From: Mariniphaga sp041686935
Lineage (GTDB): Bacteria > Bacteroidota > Bacteroidia > Bacteroidales > Prolixibacteraceae
Reading direction: 5' to 3'
Length of the DNA: 64,000 nt
Assembly: GCA_041686935.1 (NCBI GenBank)
Contig: JAWLCW010000006.1
Location: 195,190-259,189 of the forward strand
Of the stretch, positions 16,347 through 25,252 are shown in pieces. Within the stretch, counting starts at the first letter, position 1. The number at the start of each line of letters is the position of its first letter. A program made the position numbers and the translations under genes. The notes under the pieces are model-generated. The model did not search any database. It was given only the letters and a program-made list of their open reading frames with translations, and was not told where the DNA came from.

Positions 16347-17654
16347 ATGAATTTTACAAAATCCTTGAAACTGCAAAAAAAATTCAACGACCTGATTCCG
16401 GGTGGCAGCCACACCTATGCCAAAGGCGACGACCAGTTTCCGGAATTTATGCCTGTTTATATTGAAAGAGGCGAAGGTTGCCATATCTGGGATGTGGACG
16501 GGAATGAATACATTGAATATGCCATGGGCCTGCGCAGCGTTACACTTGGCCACAATTTTGAACCTGTAGTTACAGCAGCATACAAACAAATGCAAATGGG
16601 CACCAACTTTGGACGACCCGCAAAAATTGAACTGGAATGTGCCGAGGCTTTTCTGGGTATGGTTGAAAACGCCGAAATGGTTAAATTCAGCAAAAACGGA
16701 TCCGATTCAACAAATGGAGCTATCAAACTTGCACGGGCTTATACGGGAAGAGACATGGTGGGTATTTGTGCCGATCATCCGTTTTTTTCGGTGGACGACT
16801 GGTTTATCTGTACAACCCCAATGAACGCCGGTATTCCCGAAGCTATTGAAAAAATGACGGCCAAATTTCATTTTAATGATTTAAACAGCATAGAAGCCAT
16901 GTTTGCAGAATATCCCGGAAAGATTGCCTGCATCATTCTTGAGCCCGAGAAGTATGACCCTCCAAAAGATGATTTTCTGAATAAAGCCAAAAAAATCTGT
17001 CATAAAAACGGCGCCCTTTTTATACTCGACGAAATGATAACCGGATTCAGATGGCACAATGGGGGCGCCCAAAAAGTGTATAACGTAGTTCCCGACCTTT
17101 CTGCCTTCGGGAAAGCCATGGGAAACGGATTTTCAATTGCTGCACTTGCAGGCAACCGGGAATTTATGGAACTGGGCGGAATTCATCATAAAAAGGAAAG
17201 GGTATTTCTGAACTCAACTACGCATGGGGCAGAAACACACGCGTTGGCTGCAACCATTGCCACAATAAAATTCTATCAGGAAAATGATGTTATTGGTTGG
17301 TTAAATGAGCAGGGCAGAAAGCTGAAAGAAGGAGTGAATCAAGCTTCCCGCGAATTGGGCATTGAAGACAAAGTTTCCATCATCGGTCCAAACTGCTGTT
17401 CTGTTTATACAACCAGAGACCAGGATGGAAATCCGTCGCAACCATTCAGAACATTGTTTATTCAGGAACTGATGAAACGGGGATTAATGATGCCATCAAG
17501 CATTGTTTCGTGGTCGCACACGGATAAAGACATTGCAGACACCGTTGAAAAAATACTGCAGGCTATGACGGTTTACAAAAAGGCACTCGATGAAGGAATT
17601 GAAAAATACCTTGCTGGCAGACCAGTGGCACCCGTTTGGAGAAAATACAACTAA
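16347..17654 (+). CDS. Class III aminotransferase, glutamate-1-semialdehyde aminomutase-like
   Basis: The 435 residues match class III PLP enzymes related to GSA aminomutase: IPGGSHTYAKG, WDVDGNEYIEYAMG, KFSKNGSDSTNGAIKLAR, LDEMITGFRW and SAFGKAMGNG, whose lysine would form the PLP aldimine. Unlike true HemL it sits in a sugar-nucleotide cassette, so transamination of a keto-sugar nucleotide is more likely than tetrapyrrole synthesis. It begins a GC-richer block and is followed 21 bases later by an epimerase gene, consistent with an operon. The conserved association with epimerase, cytidylyltransferase, PIG-L and DUF4910 genes is from my general knowledge of polysaccharide loci. Confidence 0.85.
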   Translation: MNFTKSLKLQKKFNDLIPGGSHTYAKGDDQFPEFMPVYIERGEGCHIWDVDGNEYIEYAMGLRSVTLGHNFEPVVTAAYKQMQMGTNFGRPAKIELECAEAFLGMVENAEMVKFSKNGSDSTNGAIKLARAYTGRDMVGICADHPFFSVDDWFICTTPMNAGIPEAIEKMTAKFHFNDLNSIEAMFAEYPGKIACIILEPEKYDPPKDDFLNKAKKICHKNGALFILDEMITGFRWHNGGAQKVYNVVPDLSAFGKAMGNGFSIAALAGNREFMELGGIHHKKERVFLNSTTHGAETHALAATIATIKFYQENDVIGWLNEQGRKLKEGVNQASRELGIEDKVSIIGPNCCSVYTTRDQDGNPSQPFRTLFIQELMKRGLMMPSSIVSWSHTDKDIADTVEKILQAMTVYKKALDEGIEKYLAGRPVAPVWRKYN

Positions 17655-17675
17655 AAATCTGATACTAAAATAAAC

Positions 17676-18725
17676 ATGAAAATACTAATTACAGGAAACC
17701 TGGGGTATGTTGGCCCTGGGGTTGTTGCCCGGCTTCGGGAAAGCTATCCCAGTGCTGAACTGGTTGGGTTCGATACAGGTTTTTTTGCACACTGTTTAAC
17801 AAATTCACCTGTTTTACCTGAAACAAAACTGAATCAGCAAATATTTGGCGATGTGCGAAACTTTCATCCTGATTTATTAAATGGTGTTGATGCCATTGTT
17901 TATCTGGCTGCCATTTCCAACGACCCCATGGGAAACCGTTTTGAAGAATTAACCCTGGACATAAACTGGAAATCGGCAGTTGCAATGGCCAAAGCAGGGA
18001 AAGCCAAAGGTGTAAAATCGTTTGTATTTGCTTCCAGTTGCAGTGTTTACGGCGAAGCCGACGATTTTGCCAAAGTGGAAACCGACAGGCTCAACCCGCT
18101 GACTGCCTATGCCCGTTCAAAAATTGCTGCCGAACAGGATTTGAAAAAACTGGCTGGTAAAAATTTCACCGTAACCTGTTTGCGGTTTGCTACAGCTTGT
18201 GGTTTCAGCCACCGTTTACGTCTCGATTTGGTTGTGAACGACTTTGTGGCCGGAGCAGTTACCTCGAAACGAATTGATATTTTAAGTGACGGAACTCCGT
18301 GGCGACCGCTCATCAATGTGCTGGATATGGCCCGTGCCATCGATTGGGCGGTTGTAAGGGAAGCGGAAAACGGAGGAGATTTTCTGGCAGTAAACACAGG
18401 CAGCAACGATTGGAATTACCAGGTTAAAGAATTGGCAGAAATGGTGGCCGAAGTTGTTGACGGATGCAAGGTTACAGTTAATCCGGAAGCTCCGCCCGAC
18501 AAACGGTCGTATAGGGTGAACTTTGATTTATTCAAAAAAATGGCGCCCGGCCATCAGCCTGAATTTCAGCTAAAACCAACAATTAAAAGCCTGGTTGAAA
18601 ACCTGAATGCCATGGAATTTAATGATGCAAATTTCAGAAAGTCATCGCTCATCAGGTTGAATGTTATCAGCAATCTGATTTTAAACAATGAATTAGACAG
18701 TAACCTGAACTGGAACTTCAAATAA
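17676..18725 (+). CDS. NAD-dependent epimerase/dehydratase (extended SDR)
   Basis: The 349 residues are an extended short-chain dehydrogenase. The Rossmann start MKILITGNLGYVG holds the GxxGxxG variant. D-V-R at about residue 58 binds adenine ribose, VYLAAISNDP is conserved, SSCSVYGE carries the catalytic Ser, and AYARSKIAAE is the YxxxK catalytic pair. Such enzymes epimerise or dehydrate NDP-sugars. It follows the aminotransferase and precedes a 3,5-epimerase by 5 bases, so all three probably act on the same nucleotide sugar. No separate CDP-glucose 4,6-dehydratase is present, and this enzyme might supply the 4-keto intermediate. Exact reaction unknown. Confidence 0.87.
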   Translation: MKILITGNLGYVGPGVVARLRESYPSAELVGFDTGFFAHCLTNSPVLPETKLNQQIFGDVRNFHPDLLNGVDAIVYLAAISNDPMGNRFEELTLDINWKSAVAMAKAGKAKGVKSFVFASSCSVYGEADDFAKVETDRLNPLTAYARSKIAAEQDLKKLAGKNFTVTCLRFATACGFSHRLRLDLVVNDFVAGAVTSKRIDILSDGTPWRPLINVLDMARAIDWAVVREAENGGDFLAVNTGSNDWNYQVKELAEMVAEVVDGCKVTVNPEAPPDKRSYRVNFDLFKKMAPGHQPEFQLKPTIKSLVENLNAMEFNDANFRKSSLIRLNVISNLILNNELDSNLNWNFK

Positions 18726-18730
18726 AAACC

Positions 18731-19288
18731 ATGATTTTTACAGAAACCAAACTTAAAGGCGCTTTCATTATCGAGGTTGAAAAAAAAGTAGATGAACGCG
18801 GATTTTTTGGCCGTTCCTGGTGTGCAAAGGAAATGGAAGATCACGGTTTGAATGTAAATGTCCGCCAGGCAAATATTTCATTTAATACCACCAAAGGTAC
18901 TTTGCGGGGAATGCACTATCAGATTGCACCTTATCAGGAGGTCAGACTGGTTCGCTGTTCAAGAGGAAGCATTTATGATGTAATCATTGATTTACGACAA
19001 AATTCTTCGACCTTCAAACAGTGGATTGGGGTTGAACTTACCCAAGAGAACTATAAGATGCTTTATGTTCCTGAAGATTTTGCACATGGTTTTATCACGT
19101 TGGAAGACAATTGCGAAGTGAGTTACCTGATGTCTGAATTTTATGTTCCGGGTGCAGGGGCAACCATTCGCTGGAATGACCCTTTGTTTAATATTGAATG
19201 GCCGATAAAACCGGTTATATTGTCAGAAAAAGATAAAAATCAGCCAGGTTTTGCATTACAAGAAAACATTCGTAAAAAAATAAAATAA
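18731..19288 (+). CDS. RmlC-like dTDP-4-dehydrorhamnose 3,5-epimerase family
   Basis: The 185 residues match the RmlC cupin family: GAFIIEVEKKVDERGFFGR, NISFNTTKGTLRGMHYQ (catalytic His in RGMHYQ), GSIYDVIIDLR and FAHGFITLEDNCEVSYLMSE (the His-Gly-Phe signature). These enzymes epimerise C3 and/or C5 of 4-keto-6-deoxy NDP-sugars. Since rmlA, rmlB and rmlD are not neighbours, and the partner nucleotidyltransferase at 21466 resembles RfbF, the substrate is probably a CDP-linked or other unusual 4-keto sugar rather than dTDP-rhamnose precursor. Length is normal. Confidence 0.88.
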   Translation: MIFTETKLKGAFIIEVEKKVDERGFFGRSWCAKEMEDHGLNVNVRQANISFNTTKGTLRGMHYQIAPYQEVRLVRCSRGSIYDVIIDLRQNSSTFKQWIGVELTQENYKMLYVPEDFAHGFITLEDNCEVSYLMSEFYVPGAGATIRWNDPLFNIEWPIKPVILSEKDKNQPGFALQENIRKKIK

Positions 19289-19354
19289 CGAACTTACCAT
19301 TTAAAAATAACCAGAAAATCAAATTGGTTCATTAAAGTTTCAAATTTTAACCGT

Positions 19355-20086
19355 ATGAAAAAACAAACAAACTCAATTAAACGATTAATCCCGCCTACGT
19401 TGCTTACTCAAATGAAAAGAATTAAAAACCGTAGATTTACAGCACAATGGATTTTCATGCACCAACTGCATTTATGGTTTTCTACCCGACAGGAAACTTT
19501 CAACAAAGCTTACAAAAGCCCGGTTTGGGGAAGTGAAGAATCTTTATCAGGTACAGGTTCTACACTGGAAGCTACTGAAAATGTTCGTCGTGAATTACCA
19601 TCTATTATCCAAAATTACAATATAAAAACAATGTTAGATGCTCCTTGTGGAGATTGGAACTGGATGAGCCATACGAATATCTCTTTGGAAAAATATATTG
19701 GTGCTGATATTGTACCAAGTGTAATTGAAAACAACATCAAAAAGTTTGCAAAACCTAATGTGGAATTTATTAATTGTAATATTATTTCTGACGAATTGGC
19801 TTCTGTTGATCTCATAATGTGCCGTGACTGCCTGGTACATCTTTCCTATCAGGATATTAAGTCCGCAATACAAAATTTTAAGTCTACTAATTCAATCTAT
19901 CTATTTACAAATACTTATCCTAAAATTGAAGTTAACGATAACATTTTTACTGGTTTAAATTGGCGGCCGTTAAACATGCAGTGCAAACCATTCAATTTTC
20001 CAGAACCATTGTTATTATTTCCAGATTGCACTTCCTTAAATGATGGAAGTTATTTGGCATTATGGCAACTAAAAGATATTCCGTAA
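19355..20086 (+). CDS. Class I SAM-dependent methyltransferase
   Basis: The 243 residues contain a Rossmann methyltransferase core: MLDAPCGDWNWMS (motif I, SAM-binding glycine loop), YIGADIVPSVIENN (acidic motif II) and DLIMCRDCLVHLS (motif IV/V). The N-terminal 80 residues are basic and helical. The gene is visibly more AT-rich than its flanks (18731-19288 and 20182-21453) and is set off by intergenic gaps of 66 and more than 100 bases, as if inserted into the sugar cassette. O-methylation of a sugar is the obvious role, but the acceptor is unknown. Confidence 0.8.
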   Translation: MKKQTNSIKRLIPPTLLTQMKRIKNRRFTAQWIFMHQLHLWFSTRQETFNKAYKSPVWGSEESLSGTGSTLEATENVRRELPSIIQNYNIKTMLDAPCGDWNWMSHTNISLEKYIGADIVPSVIENNIKKFAKPNVEFINCNIISDELASVDLIMCRDCLVHLSYQDIKSAIQNFKSTNSIYLFTNTYPKIEVNDNIFTGLNWRPLNMQCKPFNFPEPLLLFPDCTSLNDGSYLALWQLKDIP

Positions 20087-20202
20087 ATCATTCAATTACA
20101 ATCTATTCTAATGAAATAATTTACTAAAGAATATATTCGTTTTTAATTCAAAAAAGTACTTATCAACATGCAAATCTTATTGTGCTTCTCAAGAAAATGA
20201 AC

Positions 20203-21453
20203 ATGAAAAAACTACAAACAGCCAGCAAATGCAGGTTTTGCAACACTAAACTGGAACACAGTGTAATTGACCTGGGCATGTCGCCCCTGTGTCAAAAACA
20301 TGTAAAGCCTGAGCATGCCAACGATATGGAGAAATTTTATCCGCTTCATGCCTACATCTGTGACAATTGCTGGCTGATGCAACTGGAAGAATTTGCAACC
20401 CCCGATGAAATTTTTGCCGGTGAATATGCCTATTTTTCATCATACTCTGAAAGCTGGCTGGAACATGCCCGCCGATATACGGAGAGAATGACTGAACAGT
20501 TTAACCTGAATGCAGACAGTTTGGTTACCGAAATTGCCAGTAACGATGGCTATTTACTCCAGTGGTTTGTAAAAAAAGGTATTCCGGTACTGGGAGTTGA
20601 TCCGGCAGGAAATGTGGCACAGGCGGCCCGGGAGAAAGGGGTGCAGACTGAAGTGGAGTTCTTTGGAGAAAATACAGCGGAAAAACTTTCAAAAAAATAC
20701 GGAAAAGCAGATTTGCTGCTGGGCAACAATGTACTGGCACATGTCCCCGATATTAATGACTTCGTATCAGGCATGAAGGAAATGCTGAACACCAATGGTA
20801 TAATTACCATGGAATTTCCACATCTGCAGCGTTTAATTGAAGGGAATCAGTTTGATACCATTTATCATGAACATTTTTCCTATCTGTCGTTTGTGGCTGT
20901 CAACCGGATTTTTGCCCGTCATGGCCTCACATTGTTCGATGTGGAAGAGTTGCCAACCCATGGTGGTTCGTTGCGCATTTACGGTAAACATACAGAGGAC
21001 AATACAAAGGAAGAAACAGGCGCTGTTACTGAACTGATAAAAAGAGAAACCAACCTTGGATTTGAAACGCTGGAATATTATTCCAGGTTCGAAGAAAAAG
21101 TAAAAGAAACCAAAAGGAAAATTCTTGACTTTTTTATCGAAGCCAAACGCAATGGAAAATCAGTTGCAGGGTACGGCGCTCCGGGAAAAGGAAACACTCT
21201 GCTTAACTATTGCGGAGTACGTACCGATTTTATTGATTACACCGTGGATATGAGTCCGCACAAACAGGGAAATTTTTTGCCCGGCACACACATTCCGATT
21301 TTGCACCCCGATGCAATTAAAGAAACTAAACCCGATTATGTATTTATTCTTCCCTGGAATTTAAAGGAAGAAATAACGAAACAACACAACTATGTTCGTG
21401 AATGGGGCGGAAAATTTGTTGTTCCTATTCCTGAACTGACAATTTTCGATTAA
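20203..21453 (+). CDS. Sugar C-methyltransferase, zinc-ribbon N-terminus
   Basis: The 416 residues have the three-part layout of NDP-sugar C-methyltransferases (TylC3/NovU-like). An N-terminal zinc ribbon has CRFC and CDNCW. A SAM-binding domain has VTEIASNDGYLLQ (about residue 105) and DLLLGNNVLAHVPDI. The C-terminal domain contains SVAGYGAPGKGNTLLNY. These enzymes add a methyl branch at C3 or C5 of a 4-keto sugar. The ATG at 20203 (MKKLQ) or 20197 is preferred; a GTG at 20182 would add an uncharacteristic tail. A branched-chain sugar product of this cassette is therefore likely. Confidence 0.87.
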   Translation: MKKLQTASKCRFCNTKLEHSVIDLGMSPLCQKHVKPEHANDMEKFYPLHAYICDNCWLMQLEEFATPDEIFAGEYAYFSSYSESWLEHARRYTERMTEQFNLNADSLVTEIASNDGYLLQWFVKKGIPVLGVDPAGNVAQAAREKGVQTEVEFFGENTAEKLSKKYGKADLLLGNNVLAHVPDINDFVSGMKEMLNTNGIITMEFPHLQRLIEGNQFDTIYHEHFSYLSFVAVNRIFARHGLTLFDVEELPTHGGSLRIYGKHTEDNTKEETGAVTELIKRETNLGFETLEYYSRFEEKVKETKRKILDFFIEAKRNGKSVAGYGAPGKGNTLLNYCGVRTDFIDYTVDMSPHKQGNFLPGTHIPILHPDAIKETKPDYVFILPWNLKEEITKQHNYVREWGGKFVVPIPELTIFD

Positions 21454-21465
21454 ATAAAAATAATA

Positions 21466-22290
21466 ATGAAAGTAGTATTATTTTGCGGCGGACAGGGCAT
21501 TCGCCTGAGAGATTATTCCGATCAGATTCCCAAACCTATGGTAAATGTGGGCTATCGGCCAATCCTTTGGAATATAATGAAATACTATGCATACTATGGT
21601 CATAGGGATTTTATTCTTTGCCTTGGCTATAAAGCGGATAAGATAAAAAGTTATTTTCTTAACTATGATGAAACCCTTTCAAACGATTTTGTTTTTCAAA
21701 ACGGGGGACGAGATATTGAACTTCAGAATTCGGATATTCATGACTGGAAAATTACTTTTGTTGACACCGGATTGTATTCCAATATTGGCACACGCCTGAT
21801 GAAAGTTAAAAAATACCTGGAGGGGGAGGAAATGTTTCTGGCAAATTACAGTGATGGATTAACGGATCTTCATCTGCCGACAATGATAGATTGGTTCAAA
21901 GATAAAAAAGATAAGATAGCAACTTTCATGTCATGCAGATCCTCTCAAAGTTTTCATTTCGTCAATAAAGAAGATAATGGCATTGTGAATGAAATCAGTC
22001 ATATTGGTTCTTCTTCATTGTTAATCAATACCGGCTTTTTTATTTTACGAAAAGAAATTTTCGACTACATGGAATATGGGGAAGAATTGGTTGATCAACC
22101 CTTTAAAAGGTTAATAAATGAAAAAAAACTGGTTTCATGGGAACATAAAGGTTTTTGGATAAGTATGGATACATTCAAAGATAAAAGAACTATTGATGAA
22201 ATTTATGAACAGGGAAATCCTCCCTGGGAAGTTTGGAAAACAGAGGGGAAAAACGGGAAAAAAATAACCAGAGAAAAAACAATCCGCTGA
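21466..22290 (+). CDS. RfbF-like sugar-1-phosphate nucleotidyltransferase
   Basis: The 274 residues match glucose-1-phosphate cytidylyltransferase-like enzymes. The start MKVVLFCGGQGIRLRDY is the glycine-rich NTP site, followed by IPKPMVNVG, with GHRDFILCLGY and LANYSDGLTDL (metal-binding Asp). The C-terminal GFWISMDTFKDKRTIDE is typical of RfbF. It activates a sugar-1-phosphate, probably as CDP-sugar, feeding the neighbouring epimerases, methyltransferase and aminotransferase. It is 12 bases from the preceding gene and 6 from the next, so part of one operon. No RfbG or RfbH homologue was seen, so the classical CDP-3,6-dideoxyhexose pathway is not complete here. Confidence 0.85.
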   Translation: MKVVLFCGGQGIRLRDYSDQIPKPMVNVGYRPILWNIMKYYAYYGHRDFILCLGYKADKIKSYFLNYDETLSNDFVFQNGGRDIELQNSDIHDWKITFVDTGLYSNIGTRLMKVKKYLEGEEMFLANYSDGLTDLHLPTMIDWFKDKKDKIATFMSCRSSQSFHFVNKEDNGIVNEISHIGSSSLLINTGFFILRKEIFDYMEYGEELVDQPFKRLINEKKLVSWEHKGFWISMDTFKDKRTIDEIYEQGNPPWEVWKTEGKNGKKITREKTIR

Positions 22291-22296
22291 AAAATT

Positions 22297-22935
22297 ATGA
22301 AGGTAGTTTTTGATAAAAATAAACCATTAAATATATTATGCCTCGGAGCACACGGGGATGATATTGAAATAGGCGCTGGTGGAACTTTAATAAAACTAAC
22401 TAATGAATATGAAATTGAGCAGATTACATGGGTTGTTTTAACATCAAATGAAAACAGAAGATTGGAATCGGTTGCGAGTGCAGAAAAATTTCTGTCATCG
22501 GTAAAAAATAAAAAGATTATTGTTAGTAATTTCCGTGATGGGTTTTTACCCTACTATGCCATTCAATTAAAAGAATATTTTGAAGAAATAAAAAAAGATA
22601 TATCTCCGGATTTAATTTTTACGCATTACAGAAATGACAGGCATCAGGATCACCGGATTATAAGCGATTTAACATGGAATACCTGGAGAAATCAATTGAT
22701 TCTGGAATATGAAATACCCAAATATGATGGTGATTTAGGTGTGCCTAATTTTTATGTAGAGCTTAGTGAAGAGATTATTGATAAAAGAAATACAATTATA
22801 TCCGAGTCTTTTATTTCGCAAAAATCAAAACATTGGTTTAATGAATCAACATTTAAGGCTTTACCCAGAATAAGAGGTATTGAGTCGGCAAGTTCTTATG
22901 CTGAAGCGTTTTATGCCAGGAAGTTTATAATGTAA
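22297..22935 (+). CDS. PIG-L family deacetylase
   Basis: The 212 residues match LmbE/PIG-L zinc deacetylases. The first zinc motif is AHGDDIEIGAGGTL (family AHPDDxExGxGG). The second is HYRNDRHQDHR, which supplies the third ligand His. The C-terminal part contains GIESASSYAEAF, where the sugar is usually recognised. PIG-L proteins remove N-acetyl groups from amino sugars such as GlcNAc derivatives. In this cassette it could expose an amine on the novel sugar for later acylation, for example by the ATP-grasp pathway. That link is inference. Confidence 0.88.
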   Translation: MKVVFDKNKPLNILCLGAHGDDIEIGAGGTLIKLTNEYEIEQITWVVLTSNENRRLESVASAEKFLSSVKNKKIIVSNFRDGFLPYYAIQLKEYFEEIKKDISPDLIFTHYRNDRHQDHRIISDLTWNTWRNQLILEYEIPKYDGDLGVPNFYVELSEEIIDKRNTIISESFISQKSKHWFNESTFKALPRIRGIESASSYAEAFYARKFIM

Positions 22936-22968
22936 ATATTCTGCTGAACAATATAAATTTGAAACGAG

Positions 22969-24267
22969 TTGGAGTACCAGAGTATTACGGAACCAGACAG
23001 CCATCAGATGTATGATCTTGCAAAACGATTATATCCTGTTTGCAGAAGCATTACAGGCGATGGAGTGCGCGAAACCCTTGCCATTTTAAATGAATACATA
23101 GAATTAAAGGTCAGGGAAGTTCCTTCCGGAACAAAGGTATTCGACTGGGAAATTCCTGATGAATGGAACATCAGGGAAGCCTGGATTAAAAATTCTGATG
23201 GTGAAATAATTGTAGATTTTAAAAAGTTAAATCTTCATGTTGTCAACTACAGCATTCCTGTAAACAAAAAATTAAAACTGACCGAACTAAAAGCGCATTT
23301 GCATTCTTTACCTGATTATCCCGAATGGGTGCCTTACAGAACATCGTATTATAAACGGGAATGGGGATTTTGTTTGTCACACCAACAGTTGGAAAAATTA
23401 AAAGAAGGTGATTATTACGTAAATATCGACTCATCTTTAAATCCAGGCTCATTAACTTATGGTGAATTCTTCATAAAAGGAGAATCAGACAAAGAAATAC
23501 TTTTCAGTTGTCATATTTGCCACCCGTCATTATGTAATGATAATTTGTCTGGAATTGTAGTTTCAACCTGGCTGGCGGAATATTTAAAAAAGTTAAAATT
23601 AAACTATTCATACAGGTTTTTATTTATCCCCGGAACCATTGGGTCCATAACCTGGCTGGCATTAAATGAATCAAAACTGCATCAAATTAAACATGGATTG
23701 GTGTTAACACTTTTGGGTGATGAATCAGCTTTTCATTATAAAAGAACAAGGCAAGGCGATGCAGAAATTGACAATATTGTAGAATATCTGCTGCATCGTG
23801 AAGGAAATTCTAAAATTCTTGATTTTTCTCCTTACGGGTATGACGAAAGACAATATGGTTCACCTGGTTTTAACCTGCCTGTTGGGCGGCTTTCACGAAA
23901 GCCTTTTGGTGAATTTCCCGAATACCATACATCGGCAGATAATTTGGGTTTTATTAAAGCAGTAAAACTGGGTGAATCATTTCAGTTACTGACTAAAATA
24001 GTTCACATTATTGAAAATAATTCAAAATGGATAAATACAAATCCAAAATGTGAACCTCAACTGGGGAAAAGAGGACTTTACAATTCACCGGGAGGTCAAA
24101 GCCACCAGAATGAATACCATATGGCTCTTTTATGGATATTAAATTTATCAGACGGGAATCATTCCCTGCTTGACATCGCCATGAAATCAAAAGTTGATTT
24201 TGAGGTATTGCTTCAGGCAAAAAACCAGTTATTAAAATTTAAACTATTAAAAAAACTTTCTGAATAA
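22969..24267 (+). CDS. DUF4910 aminopeptidase-like protein
   Basis: The 432 residues match the DUF4910 family, a M28-like zinc-peptidase fold with a C-terminal winged helix: VCRSITGDGVRETL near the N-terminus, FSCHICHPSLCNDNLSG (metal-binding His and Asp), LLGDESAFHYKR, YGYDERQYGSPGFNLPVG and EFPEYHTSADN (further metal ligands). The C-terminal 60 residues (ILNLSDGNHSLLDIAMKS) form the winged helix. The start is TTG at 22969, because a stop lies just upstream and the first ATG is 13 codons in. It is typically associated with sugar-nucleotide genes. An amidohydrolase activity on a modified sugar is plausible but unproven. Confidence 0.83.
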   Translation: MEYQSITEPDSHQMYDLAKRLYPVCRSITGDGVRETLAILNEYIELKVREVPSGTKVFDWEIPDEWNIREAWIKNSDGEIIVDFKKLNLHVVNYSIPVNKKLKLTELKAHLHSLPDYPEWVPYRTSYYKREWGFCLSHQQLEKLKEGDYYVNIDSSLNPGSLTYGEFFIKGESDKEILFSCHICHPSLCNDNLSGIVVSTWLAEYLKKLKLNYSYRFLFIPGTIGSITWLALNESKLHQIKHGLVLTLLGDESAFHYKRTRQGDAEIDNIVEYLLHREGNSKILDFSPYGYDERQYGSPGFNLPVGRLSRKPFGEFPEYHTSADNLGFIKAVKLGESFQLLTKIVHIIENNSKWINTNPKCEPQLGKRGLYNSPGGQSHQNEYHMALLWILNLSDGNHSLLDIAMKSKVDFEVLLQAKNQLLKFKLLKKLSE

Positions 24268-24286
24268 TCCCCGAAAATTGAAAATT

Positions 24287-25252
24287 ATGGATTTTACTAA
24301 TCTTTTAACTATTGCTATTCCCTGTTTTGAGCGGAAAGAATATTTTCTTTCATCTTTGGAAAGCGCTCTAAATCAGACCGTCAAATGTGAAATTATTGTT
24401 GTTGACAATCATTCCTCACACGATTATTTTGAAAAAATTTGTCGGGATAAAGGTATTACCTATTACAGAAACGAAAAAAATATCGGGCTGTTTCCAAACT
24501 ATAACAGGTGCTACGCTCTGGCAACAACTGAGTATGTCAAGATTTTAGATGACGATGACATTTTATTGCCATCTTATGTGGAATCCTTTCTTGGAGCAAT
24601 AGAACGATATCCTGATATTGATGTCTATTATACTGATTATTTAATCATTTCTTCAAAGGGAACCTCAAATCATAAATATAAAATCCCTTTTGGCTATATA
24701 GAAAAGGGGTATATAGTTATAGAATATGGTGCTAAATATAAATTGGGATTTCCATATTTGACTGCAACCATCAGAAAATCAATTGCTCATCTTGACCTTG
24801 ATTCAAATATGTGTATTGGTGGATATGACTGGGTATGGATCTATTCAAATGCTGACAAATTAACCTTTTTCGGGGAATCGGAAAAATTATATTATTATAG
24901 AATTCATGGTAATAAGTCATCCAGAGGAAAGGCACGGATTGTAAATTTATTAACTCATGCTTATGTTTTTGAAACCATAATCCTTAATAAAATATCTGAT
25001 AAAAGATTAATAGAGAAAGTATCCGAAAATATTCTGTGGAATTTAATTAATGTGAAAGTGCAAGGAAATAAAATTGAGTTAACTGAATTAATGAAAAGTG
25101 AGAACAGGTTTGGTAATTATCTTGAAGCAAAATTAGCTGAAAACTATAAATTTAAAGTAATTTTTTTACTCCCAAAGATTATAATCGCCTTTATGTATTT
25201 AACCGGAAGGATTGTCAGAAGAGTAATAAATTTTAGCACTCAATTGAATTAA
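24287..25252 (+). CDS. Glycosyltransferase family 2
   Basis: The 321 residues begin with the GT-A fold LTIAIPCFERKEYFLSSL. They carry IIVVDNHSS, the conserved NEKNIGLFPNYNRC loop and the metal-binding KILDDDDILLPSY. A C-terminal basic/hydrophobic stretch (KVIFLLPKIIIAFMYLTGRIVRR) probably attaches it to the inner membrane. An ATG at 24287 is preferred over TTG at 24278. Its stop is immediately followed by the ATG of the flippase, so the two are co-translated. It would add one sugar to the undecaprenyl-linked repeat unit. Confidence 0.85.
   Translation: MDFTNLLTIAIPCFERKEYFLSSLESALNQTVKCEIIVVDNHSSHDYFEKICRDKGITYYRNEKNIGLFPNYNRCYALATTEYVKILDDDDILLPSYVESFLGAIERYPDIDVYYTDYLIISSKGTSNHKYKIPFGYIEKGYIVIEYGAKYKLGFPYLTATIRKSIAHLDLDSNMCIGGYDWVWIYSNADKLTFFGESEKLYYYRIHGNKSSRGKARIVNLLTHAYVFETIILNKISDKRLIEKVSENILWNLINVKVQGNKIELTELMKSENRFGNYLEAKLAENYKFKVIFLLPKIIIAFMYLTGRIVRRVINFSTQLN

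Noticed and set aside
16347..17654. True HemL (tetrapyrrole synthesis)
   Set aside because: The fold matches, but the sugar-nucleotide neighbourhood argues against heme synthesis.
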